From Acidobacteriota bacterium (GTDB lineage Bacteria; Acidobacteriota; Terriglobia; Terriglobales; Acidobacteriaceae), in assembly GCA_016196065.1 (NCBI GenBank), contig JACPYL010000010.1, forward strand, positions 930,001-994,000: a DNA stretch of 64,000 nucleotides. The letters are read 5' to 3'. Below, one piece after another: positions 18,098 through 25,802 of this stretch. The notes beneath the pieces are model-generated. The model was not told where the DNA came from and searched no databases. It was given only the letters and a program-made list of their open reading frames with translations. Position 1 is the first letter of the stretch; every line of letters starts with the position of its first letter. Made by a program: the position numbers and the translations under genes.

Positions 18098-19773
18098 GCC
18101 AACGATCTGGACGGTTTGTCGCAGTGATCGCGTTGTTGTTTGAATTTCTTGCCGCGCTTCCCGACGCAGCACAGTCCGGTCCCTCCGCCACGGAACTGGC
18201 AGTGCAAGTCCGCACCGAATCCGGCCTGCTCAAAGGCGCTCGTTTCGGTGACAAAGCGAACGAGCTGATGTTTCTGGGGATTCCCTATGCTGCTCCTCCG
18301 ATTGGGCCTCGGCGTTGGATGCCTCCCCAGTCGCCAGTCTCTTGGACAGGCGTCCGCGACGCTGATGCTTTCGGAGCAAGCTGCATGCAACAGGATAAAT
18401 GGCCGGCGGATACCGCCAGCTACTACGCCACCCTTCCCAGCCTCAAGCATTACGCTGGTTATCACACGAGCGAAGACTGCCTGTATCTGAATGTCTGGAG
18501 CACCAACGTCGGCGGAGCCAAGCCGCTACCGGTGATGGTGTGGATCCACGGCGGCGGCAATGTGGGGGGAACCGGGGAGTTGTCGCCGCTTGGCCCAGCT
18601 CTGGCGAGACGTGGCGTCGTCCTGGTCAGTATGAACTACCGGCTCGGCGTTTTCGGCTTCACTGCCCATCCGGCGCTGACCGCTGAGTCTCCACATCACG
18701 CGTCTGGCAACTATGGTTTGATGGATCAGATTGCCTCGCTGGAGTGGGTGCAACGAAACATCGGCGTCTTTGGCGGAGATCCCCGAAACATCACCGTCAT
18801 GGGCTCATCGGCGGGCGGCGTAAACATCTGCTACCTGATGGCATCGCCGCTCGCTCGTGGACTGTTCCATCGAGCCATCGTCGAGAGCAACGGGTGCGCT
18901 GACTATTTTGTCCCGGAATTGACACGCGTAACAGCATTCTACGGTGGCACGGACTCCAGCGAAGCCGCCGGGGTTCGACTTGCCCATCGCCTGGGAGTGG
19001 ATGGCGGTCCTGACGTGCTGGCGCAACTCCGGGCGAAGAGCGCCGAAGAAGTGTTGCAGGCTACCGATCCAGCTGGATTCTTTGACGGAATGGTGGACGG
19101 CTACGTGATCCCCGAGCAACCAGCAATTGTGTTCGCGGCAGGCCGGCAGGCGGCGATTCCACTGCTACTAGGTAGCAACGCCGACGAGGCAGCTTTGTTC
19201 GTAGATGACGCGCCGAAGACCATACCCGACTACCAGCGCTGGCTGCAAAAAGATTTTGGCGAGGACTGGAAAACTATCTTCGATGCTTATCCGGCAAAGA
19301 GCGATGCGGAAGCACCCAAGGTTTGGGACGCGATGTTAACGGACTATGAGTTTGGCAGCAGCACATACCAACTGGCGCAAGCCCAGCGACGCATCAATCA
19401 GCCGGTGCATTTTTACTACTTGACCTACCCTGCCAAGGCTGGCATGGGAAAATACGCGGGACGCGCGTACCACGGTATTGAATTGAATTTCTTATCAAAC
19501 GTGTTTCCTCGGCCGAGCAAGTGGGAGCAGGACGCAGCAGACCTGAAGCTGGCCGAAACCATGGGCGAGTACTGGACGCGATTTGCCTCAACCGGAGACC
19601 CCAATGGCCATGGTCTCCAGAACTGGCCGCCCTATGACCCCGGCACGAACCAAGTACTCGAATTAGGACATGAAGTGAGAATCGTAGGGATGCCTCACCT
19701 CGACCGCTACGCGGTTTTCATGAAGGTACTTGCGAAGAAGTTTGCGGATCGCATGGCAGCCCAGCGCAAATAG
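18094..19773 (+). CDS. Type-B carboxylesterase, secreted
   Basis: This alpha/beta hydrolase of 559 residues should cleave ester bonds in the periplasm or outside the cell. A signal peptide is present (residues 1 to about 28, ending ALPDAAQS). The oxyanion-hole motif VWIHGGGN, the nucleophile elbow GSSAGG within ITVMGSSAGGVN, an acidic residue near GSNADEAALF and the His in AYHGIELNFL complete the expected Ser-Glu/Asp-His set. The EDCLYLNVW signature of the family is also present. The substrate is unknown. The start overlaps the stop of the esterase relic, and no separate promoter is evident. Confidence 0.92.
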   Translation: MSQRSGRFVAVIALLFEFLAALPDAAQSGPSATELAVQVRTESGLLKGARFGDKANELMFLGIPYAAPPIGPRRWMPPQSPVSWTGVRDADAFGASCMQQDKWPADTASYYATLPSLKHYAGYHTSEDCLYLNVWSTNVGGAKPLPVMVWIHGGGNVGGTGELSPLGPALARRGVVLVSMNYRLGVFGFTAHPALTAESPHHASGNYGLMDQIASLEWVQRNIGVFGGDPRNITVMGSSAGGVNICYLMASPLARGLFHRAIVESNGCADYFVPELTRVTAFYGGTDSSEAAGVRLAHRLGVDGGPDVLAQLRAKSAEEVLQATDPAGFFDGMVDGYVIPEQPAIVFAAGRQAAIPLLLGSNADEAALFVDDAPKTIPDYQRWLQKDFGEDWKTIFDAYPAKSDAEAPKVWDAMLTDYEFGSSTYQLAQAQRRINQPVHFYYLTYPAKAGMGKYAGRAYHGIELNFLSNVFPRPSKWEQDAADLKLAETMGEYWTRFASTGDPNGHGLQNWPPYDPGTNQVLELGHEVRIVGMPHLDRYAVFMKVLAKKFADRMAAQRK

Positions 19774-19793
19774 ACCGGGAGATCGCAGCTGCC

Positions 19794-22700
19794 CTACGCT
19801 GCCCCGAATCGCACGGACACCAACTTCGACACGCCCGGCTCTTGCATCGTCACCCCATACATCACCGGCGCGATGCTCATCGTCTTCTTGCTGTGGGTGA
19901 TGAGCACGAACTGGGTCTGCACGGACATCTCCTTGACCAGTTCCGTGAAGCGTTCGATGTTGGCTTCATCGAGTGGCGCGTCAACTTCGTCGAGGATGCA
20001 GAACGGTGCCGGCTGATATTGGAAGATGCCGACCAGCAACGAAAGTGCCGTGAGCGCTTTCTCGCCGCCCGACAGCAGCAACACGTTCTGAAGCTTTTTG
20101 CCGGGAGGCGAAGCGACCACGTCGATGCCGCTCTCGGCGCTGTTTTCTTCGTCCGTGAGGCGCATGAAAGCGTGTCCGCCGCCGAACAGTTTGCGGAAGG
20201 TGGTGCTGAAGTTCTCGTTGATCTTGCCGAAGGCTTCTTCGAATTTTTGCCGCGATACCTGATCGATTTCCTTGATGGTCGCGGCTGTGTTCTCGATGGA
20301 ATCCAGCAAATCTTTTCTCTGAGTTTCGAGAAACAGGTGACGCTCCGAGGTCTCTTTGTATTCTTCGAGGGCCATCATGTTGACTGGACCCATGCCGTCG
20401 AGACGGGCCCGCATCTCGCGCTGGGCCTGATCTTCAGCGGCGAGTTCCTCGCCCGCAACCAGGACGATGGTGGTGTCCGCCATCAGGACAGGCCGCTCGA
20501 TGCCGAGATCGTTGAGGCAAGTATCGGCAAGGTGCTGGAGGTCGGATTGAAGTTTGGCCGCGGTAGCGGAAATCTCTCCGCGGCGGTCACGGGCCTGATC
20601 GAGCTGAAGGCGCGTGCTTTTCAGCAATTCTTCGATTTCGACCGCGCGGGCTCGTACCTGCTCGGATTCAAACTGGAGCAAGCCGTCCCGGGCTTCGCCG
20701 GCATTCCGTTCCGAATCGAGTTCTACGAGTTGCTCTGCCAGTTGCAGGGTCTCTGCCTGGCGCTGCGCAATTTCGCCGACTGCGGCTTCCATCTGCGCCT
20801 GCAAAACGCCTGCCCGCTCCCGCATCTCGGCTACCAGTGTTTCAATGCGTTGCAGTAGCGTTGCCGCGGACCGATGACGCTCTTCGAGCGCCGCGGCGCG
20901 CGATGCTCTTTGCGAGGCCACTTCGGCTGCCACATCACGGCGCGATCGCAGGCCGGAGAGGCGTTCCTGGCCGTCCGCGGTTTGCAATTCGAATTGTGCG
21001 CGTTTCTCTTCGATGGTTTCCAGCTCCGACACGCGTGCGGCGATCAGGCTTTCCTGTTCCTGCCGCTCGCCGGCGAGGCGGCGCAGTTCGCGTTCAATCA
21101 CGTCCATGCGCTCGCGAACGCGTCCCAATTCATTGTTCAGCTGGGACAGAAGATGGCCGGACGTCATGGCCGATTTTTCGGCATCGCGCTTCTCGTCTTC
21201 CAGGCGATCCAGCAGGGAAGTGAAGTCCTTGATTTCGTGGCCCAGTGAGAGCGTCCGCATCTCCTTCTCACGCAGCGCACGTTCGAGTTCTTCAAGTAGC
21301 CGCAAAACATCGCGCAGCTCGCGCTTCATCGACAGCGGACCTTCGCTACGCTGCTTGCCGCCGGTCACGGTCACGTTGTGGAAGCACTCTCCCGATTGCG
21401 ACAGAAAAAATGCGTCGGGATTGCTCAAAGCCAGATCACGAGCCACCGTCGGATCGGGGACGATAAAGCCGTTGCCGAGCTTCGGCAGGATCATCTCCAA
21501 CGATTTCCCGAATCCATTCAGCACGCGAATCGAACTCTTTAACGGAACAACGGAGGAGTTCGAAGGCGTGTGGCGAAGGCTCTCGTCGACCACGAAAGAA
21601 AACTTGGCCTGCGAATCTTCCGGATGTACGAGGAACGTGGCGCGGCCATCCACATCGGCGCGAAGCAGGGCGAGGCCTTCATCGGCCGCATCCCAGGACT
21701 TCACGACCACGTAGTTGAGTTCGTCGCGGAGGAAATCTTCAACCACCTGTTCGTAGCGGGGATCGACCTCCAGGAAGTCGGCGAGAACGCCGGCGGGCGC
21801 GTGTCCCCCTTGCAGAGCGCCTGATTGAAACAGGCGGCGCACGGATTCGGTCGAGTACCCGTGTTCGGCGATGACCGCTTCGAGCGATCCCTTCTTCCCG
21901 AGTGCGGTAGCGTATTCCGAACGGATCGAATCGAGATAGTGCTTGGTGTCGGATTCTTCCTTGCGCTTCTCTTCAAGCGTCCGGCGCAGGTCGGTGATTT
22001 CGGCCGCGAGTCCGCTGGCGCGCTGAACAACGGTTTCGAATTCCAGCTGAATCTGTCCGCGCTGTCCGCCGAAGGTCTCGCACTGAGTCGAGGCGGTCCC
22101 GATCTCGGCGCGCAGCCTCTGCTCTTCGCGATCGACCCCAGCCAGCCGTTCCTGCGATTGCGTCAATTGATTGCGCAGGTCGGACGCGGTACCCACGGCT
22201 TGCAGAATGGCTGCCCGCGATGCTTCCTGTTCCATTTCCAGAATCGCGAGTGCCGAAGCTGCGTCAGAGACTTCCTGCTGGCTGACCGACAATTCCTGCT
22301 GGGCTGCAGCCAGATCCGCAGTGGCCGATTCCAACACCTGCTGGTGGCCATTGCGTTCGTCTTCGAGCGCCGTAAGGCGGGTTGTTGCCTGGGCGAGTTC
22401 CGCTTCCGAAGAAGCCGTGCGCACGGTCAGTTCAGCGCAGCGCTCTTCGTTGGTGCGTTGCCGGGCATGACTGCGGTCCACTTCGATCGCGATCTGGTTT
22501 AGGCGTTCGCGATTCTGCCGCAACTCGGTCTCAATCGAATAGCCGCGTTGCGTGCGCTCGGAGTGTTCAGCGTCCAGTTGTTGCACGCCGTCGGACTGGT
22601 GCCGGATCTCTTCGCCCAGTTGATTGATCTGAGTGTCAAGAGACAGGCTCTCCTGATCCATCTGCGTGAACTTGCTGGCCAGTACTACACGCAGCTTGGC

Positions 22701-23624
22701 GCGCATCTCGTCACGCAGGCGAGCGTAACGTTCTGCTTTGCTGGCTTGTCGCTTCAGCGAATTCAACTGGCGCGTGACTTCTTCGAAAATGTCGTTGACG
22801 CGATTCAGGTTCAGCTTGGCTTCTTCCAGGCGAGCTTCGGCGAGACGCTTTTTCGTCTTGAACTTCGTGATTCCCGCCGCCTCTTCGATCACGGCGCGGC
22901 GGTCCGTCGGACGGCTGCTGAGGATCTGACCAATACGACCCTGCTCGATCAGCGCGTAGGATTCCGGACCAAGGCCGGTGCCCATGAACAATTCCTGAAT
23001 GTCGCGCAAGCGGCAGAGCTTCCCGTTAAGGAGGTATTCGCTGTCTCCGGAACGGAACAGGCGGCGCGTAACCATGATCTCGCCGGCATGCGCTTGTTGC
23101 TGATTGAACTTGCGGCGGCGAATCTTCAGCACAACTTGCAGTCCAGCCGGCGCTGCTTCACTGGCTTCGACCGACGGAGCAACGGCACCTTCTACTTCTT
23201 CGGTCTTTCCAGGTTGCGCCTCTTCAACGGCCTGCTCGGTGTCAGCGGTGGCCTGAGCGCGCAGTTCCGCTTCGTCCCAATCTTCCTGTCCGGCAGGGAT
23301 ATCGTTCTGAATATCGATCTGGGTGGGTTCGCTGGCGTCCGGCCCGGCGTACACTTCGGGATCGATCAACGTCAGGGATACTTCGGCCATGCCCGTAGCA
23401 TTACGGCCGGCGGTGCCGGAGAAGATCACGTCTTCCATCCGCGAACCGCGCAGAGACTTCGCCGACTGCTCGCCCAGGACCCAGGAGATCGCGTCCGCAA
23501 TGTTCGATTTTCCGCAACCGTTCGGTCCAATGATCGCGGCAATACCTTCCCCGTGAAACTTCAGGTCAGTGCGATCGCAGAACGACTTAAATCCCAGGAT
23601 TTGTAGCCTTTTGAGTTTGAGCAA
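19794..23624 (-). CDS. smc: Chromosome segregation ATPase SMC
   Basis: SMC forms the condensin core that compacts and segregates chromosomes. The 1276-residue protein has an N-terminal head with Walker A GPNGCGKS at 33-40, long coiled coils, a hinge region near the middle (about residues 540-690) and a C-terminal head with LSGGEKALTALSLL and CILDEVDAPLDEANI. It is roughly 90 residues longer than common SMCs because the N-terminal head carries an insertion at about residues 92-175, very acidic and then basic (see findings). Its gene is not next to scpA or scpB here. A possible promoter is at 23824-23851. Confidence 0.96.
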   Translation of the reverse strand: MLKLKRLQILGFKSFCDRTDLKFHGEGIAAIIGPNGCGKSNIADAISWVLGEQSAKSLRGSRMEDVIFSGTAGRNATGMAEVSLTLIDPEVYAGPDASEPTQIDIQNDIPAGQEDWDEAELRAQATADTEQAVEEAQPGKTEEVEGAVAPSVEASEAAPAGLQVVLKIRRRKFNQQQAHAGEIMVTRRLFRSGDSEYLLNGKLCRLRDIQELFMGTGLGPESYALIEQGRIGQILSSRPTDRRAVIEEAAGITKFKTKKRLAEARLEEAKLNLNRVNDIFEEVTRQLNSLKRQASKAERYARLRDEMRAKLRVVLASKFTQMDQESLSLDTQINQLGEEIRHQSDGVQQLDAEHSERTQRGYSIETELRQNRERLNQIAIEVDRSHARQRTNEERCAELTVRTASSEAELAQATTRLTALEDERNGHQQVLESATADLAAAQQELSVSQQEVSDAASALAILEMEQEASRAAILQAVGTASDLRNQLTQSQERLAGVDREEQRLRAEIGTASTQCETFGGQRGQIQLEFETVVQRASGLAAEITDLRRTLEEKRKEESDTKHYLDSIRSEYATALGKKGSLEAVIAEHGYSTESVRRLFQSGALQGGHAPAGVLADFLEVDPRYEQVVEDFLRDELNYVVVKSWDAADEGLALLRADVDGRATFLVHPEDSQAKFSFVVDESLRHTPSNSSVVPLKSSIRVLNGFGKSLEMILPKLGNGFIVPDPTVARDLALSNPDAFFLSQSGECFHNVTVTGGKQRSEGPLSMKRELRDVLRLLEELERALREKEMRTLSLGHEIKDFTSLLDRLEDEKRDAEKSAMTSGHLLSQLNNELGRVRERMDVIERELRRLAGERQEQESLIAARVSELETIEEKRAQFELQTADGQERLSGLRSRRDVAAEVASQRASRAAALEERHRSAATLLQRIETLVAEMRERAGVLQAQMEAAVGEIAQRQAETLQLAEQLVELDSERNAGEARDGLLQFESEQVRARAVEIEELLKSTRLQLDQARDRRGEISATAAKLQSDLQHLADTCLNDLGIERPVLMADTTIVLVAGEELAAEDQAQREMRARLDGMGPVNMMALEEYKETSERHLFLETQRKDLLDSIENTAATIKEIDQVSRQKFEEAFGKINENFSTTFRKLFGGGHAFMRLTDEENSAESGIDVVASPPGKKLQNVLLLSGGEKALTALSLLVGIFQYQPAPFCILDEVDAPLDEANIERFTELVKEMSVQTQFVLITHSKKTMSIAPVMYGVTMQEPGVSKLVSVRFGAA

Positions 23625-23823
23625 TGCCTACTCCTTCGTGCGCGGACACTTCTGATCTGCTGGCAACATCGGCTGGTGTGCGCCGGGTGACCGTGCGGAA
23701 CCTGTTAACTACTTAGATTCCCAACTTCATTCCACGGTGCGATGCTGTCCCATCAGGCCGGGCAGCTACCACGGCTTTTCACCAACTCTAACGGCGATTG
23801 CGGCAAGGGTCAAGAGGTAAAAC

Positions 23824-23851
23824 ACCATATATAGGGGCCCCTTCCCGTCAA
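23824..23851 (-). promoter_or_regulatory. Candidate promoter for smc
   Basis: On the minus strand TTGACG (23851-23846) is separated by 16 bases from TATGGT (23829-23824), about 200 bases before smc. The surrounding 400-base gap (23625-24024) shows no credible gene on either strand; short open frames there have no ribosome binding site or family resemblance. Confidence 0.35.
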
Positions 23852-24024
23852 CCGCCTTTAGTTGCACACGGATTGCAGCACGTGCGCGTACGTTTGCGGT
23901 GAGGACGAAGGAGGTGGGAGGACCGCGAGAGCAAATTCAATGTACGCCTGGCGAGTCGGAGGAGCAAGACCCGGAAATACACAGTTCGAGACCGAAATCT
24001 CGCTGCAGCGACGCGCCGTCTATT

Positions 24025-24906
24025 TCACTTCTTGCGCTCGACCAAAAAGCGCGCCAGGTCTTTAAGGGTGGTGGCACGGTCGCCGAATTCGTAGAGTTCT
24101 GCGCAGGCTTGGTCGACTAGCGCGTCAGCCTTGTGAAGCGATTCCTCGATCCCAAACAGCGCCGGGTAAGTGGACTTCTCGGCAGCGGTATCTTTGCCCG
24201 CGGTTTTTCCCAGTTGCTCGGACGTCTGGGTCACGTCGAGGACATCGTCGACGATCTGAAACGCAAGTCCGACGGATTGGCCGAAAGTGCGCAACCGGGC
24301 CACCTGGCTACGCGTGGCGCCTGCGTAGATTCCTCCGGCGACCACACTCGCAGTGATTAGAGCAGCAGTTTTCGAGCGATGAATGTACTCGAGTGTCTCT
24401 AATCCCGCGTGAGTATGCTCCGCTTCAAGGTCGACTACCTGGCCGCCGATCATTCCGTCGATCGTACCTGTCCCGTGCGCAATCTCGCGAATGATCTCGA
24501 CGCGAGCTTCCGCCGGACACTGCAACTGCGCAAGCACCTCATAAGCCTGCGTTTGGAGTGCGTCTCCGGCCAGGATGGCGATAGCTTCCCCGAAGGCTTT
24601 GTGACAGGTGGGACGTCCGCGGCGGAGATCGTCGTTATCGAGAGCGGGCAGGTCGTCGTGGATCAGGGAATAGGTGTGGAGCATCTCAAGCGCTGCCCCG
24701 ACATCTTCAATCCCAGGAGGCAGACTGCTGGCGACCATCCGTCCGGCTTCCATGCAGAGGATCGGCCGCAGACGCTTTCCGCCTGCGAACACACTGTGGC
24801 GCATGGCCTGATGAATCGAAGTGGGATGCTGAGTGGCAGCAGGCAACAACCGTTCAAGCGCACGGTCGGCGGCTTCGCGCCCCTCCTCCAGAACCTGTTT
24901 CAGCAT
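24025..24906 (-). CDS. ispA: Short-chain polyprenyl diphosphate synthase (farnesyl type)
   Basis: The enzyme condenses IPP with allylic diphosphates, giving geranyl or farnesyl diphosphate for quinones, carotenoids and undecaprenyl phosphate. The 293-residue protein has the first Asp-rich motif DDLPALDNDDLRRG, with the two-residue insertion of bacterial type farnesyl synthases, and the second, QIVDDVLDVT. ATG 24906 is preferred to the upstream TTG at 24924. It is downstream of xseB and a receiver-like gene on the same strand; xseB-ispA adjacency is very common in bacteria and supports the call. Confidence 0.92.
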   Translation of the reverse strand: MLKQVLEEGREAADRALERLLPAATQHPTSIHQAMRHSVFAGGKRLRPILCMEAGRMVASSLPPGIEDVGAALEMLHTYSLIHDDLPALDNDDLRRGRPTCHKAFGEAIAILAGDALQTQAYEVLAQLQCPAEARVEIIREIAHGTGTIDGMIGGQVVDLEAEHTHAGLETLEYIHRSKTAALITASVVAGGIYAGATRSQVARLRTFGQSVGLAFQIVDDVLDVTQTSEQLGKTAGKDTAAEKSTYPALFGIEESLHKADALVDQACAELYEFGDRATTLKDLARFLVERKK

Positions 24907-24942
24907 GGCACCGCAGTATAACAAGCAGGCTGGGGAGAAATG

Positions 24943-24966
24943 AAAAGGGACGCCTGCAGGCGTCCC
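24943..24966 (-). terminator. Likely terminator after the receiver gene
   Basis: A 20-base perfect palindrome (GGGACGCCTGCAGGCGTCCC, 24947-24966) is followed on the minus strand by TTTT. It lies between the receiver-like gene and ispA, so ispA may have its own promoter or depend on read-through. Confidence 0.65.
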
Positions 24967-24988
24967 GGTTGTGGCGATGAACTTATTC

Positions 24989-25354
24989 TCAGGCAGCAGC
25001 GCGACGCGCGTGTTCGCGGGTCAGCGAATTCACGATGTCTTCTGTATTCCAGGGCACGCACATGTCAGCGGCGCCCCGTTGCAGGACCTCCGTCCAGAGT
25101 TCATCGTTTGCGAGCCGATGCGTGCAGACGATGTAGAGGTCGGGAAATTCATTGTGAAGATGTTCGACTTCGGTGGATTCCGAAGTTTCCACGTCCAACA
25201 CCAGCACTTCCGCGGAGAAGCGAGTAATCGCCGGCCGGATTTCTTTGCGACTGTGGGTTAAGTAAACGACAGGGAAGTAACGTGAGAGGCTGGACGCCAA
25301 TCTTTCAGCGATGGCAGCGTCATCCTGGTAAAGGACTACGTGTAGTGGCTCCAT
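24989..25354 (-). CDS. Stand-alone receiver-like (CheY-fold) protein
   Basis: The 121-residue protein has the pattern of a response-regulator receiver: an acidic pair Asp11-Asp12 after LHVVLYQ and a candidate phospho-acceptor Asp54 in EVLVLDVETSE. The segment where the conserved Lys-Pro should be reads ADMCVPWN, with Val before Pro, so the switch lysine is missing and phospho-signalling may be altered. There is no output domain. It lies between xseB and ispA on the same strand, with a stem-loop (25370-25385) upstream and a terminator downstream. A role cannot be given. Confidence 0.7.
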   Translation of the reverse strand: MEPLHVVLYQDDAAIAERLASSLSRYFPVVYLTHSRKEIRPAITRFSAEVLVLDVETSESTEVEHLHNEFPDLYIVCTHRLANDELWTEVLQRGAADMCVPWNTEDIVNSLTREHARRAAA

Positions 25355-25369
25355 ACATCCCCCTTACTT

Positions 25370-25385
25370 CACCGCTTCGGCGGTG
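25370..25385. repeat. Stem-loop with TTCG/CGAA loop
   Basis: The arms CACCGC and GCGGTG enclose TTCG, a very stable tetraloop form on the plus strand. It lies in the gap between xseB and the receiver gene. There is no T-run on either side, so a terminator role is doubtful; it might protect or process the minus-strand transcript. Confidence 0.45.
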
Positions 25386-25444
25386 GCCTTGGCTGCGACA
25401 GCAAACTGCTACCACAGGCGTGGACGATCCAGCGCGAACCAGCG

Positions 25445-25681
25445 TTACTTGCGTGACGCCTTTTCGGCCGGGGGCTCGAACGGTACGGTTTGGAGCTTTC
25501 CGTTCTGTTTCAACAGGATTTCTACTTTGCCTTCGGCGTCTTCCAGTTGTTTACGGCAAGTCGCCGAAAGTTGCATGCCCTCTTCGAACAGCGTCAGAGA
25601 TTTTTCCAGTGGAACCTCTCCTTGTTCCAATTCATGGACAATCTTTTCCAGACGCTCGAGGCATTCTTCAAACTTGGCCAA
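25445..25681 (-). CDS. xseB: Exodeoxyribonuclease VII small subunit
   Basis: XseB is the small helical subunit that assembles with XseA to form a single-strand-specific nuclease used in DNA repair. The 78-residue protein has the family core FEECLERLEKIVHELEQGEV and LEKSLTLFEEGMQL, predicted as two helices. The TTG start is supported by AGGAG eight bases upstream. The xseA gene is not in the window. It is upstream of ispA on the same strand, with one receiver-like gene in between, a variation of the common xseB-ispA order. Confidence 0.93.
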   Translation of the reverse strand: MAKFEECLERLEKIVHELEQGEVPLEKSLTLFEEGMQLSATCRKQLEDAEGKVEILLKQNGKLQTVPFEPPAEKASRK

Positions 25682-25802
25682 ACCTATTGCTCCTGTACCT
25701 ATATTCTAATGCCGTGTTTTGGTCGTGAAGTCCAATGAAATCGATCAAATTCAAAAATTTCTTGTGCTACTTCGGCACATAAACGATTCGGCAGTTACCG
25801 AT

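Noticed and set aside
23625-24024. Short plus-strand frames between smc and ispA
   Set aside because: They have no ribosome binding site, no family resemblance and a composition unlike the neighbours. The region is better explained as the smc promoter area.
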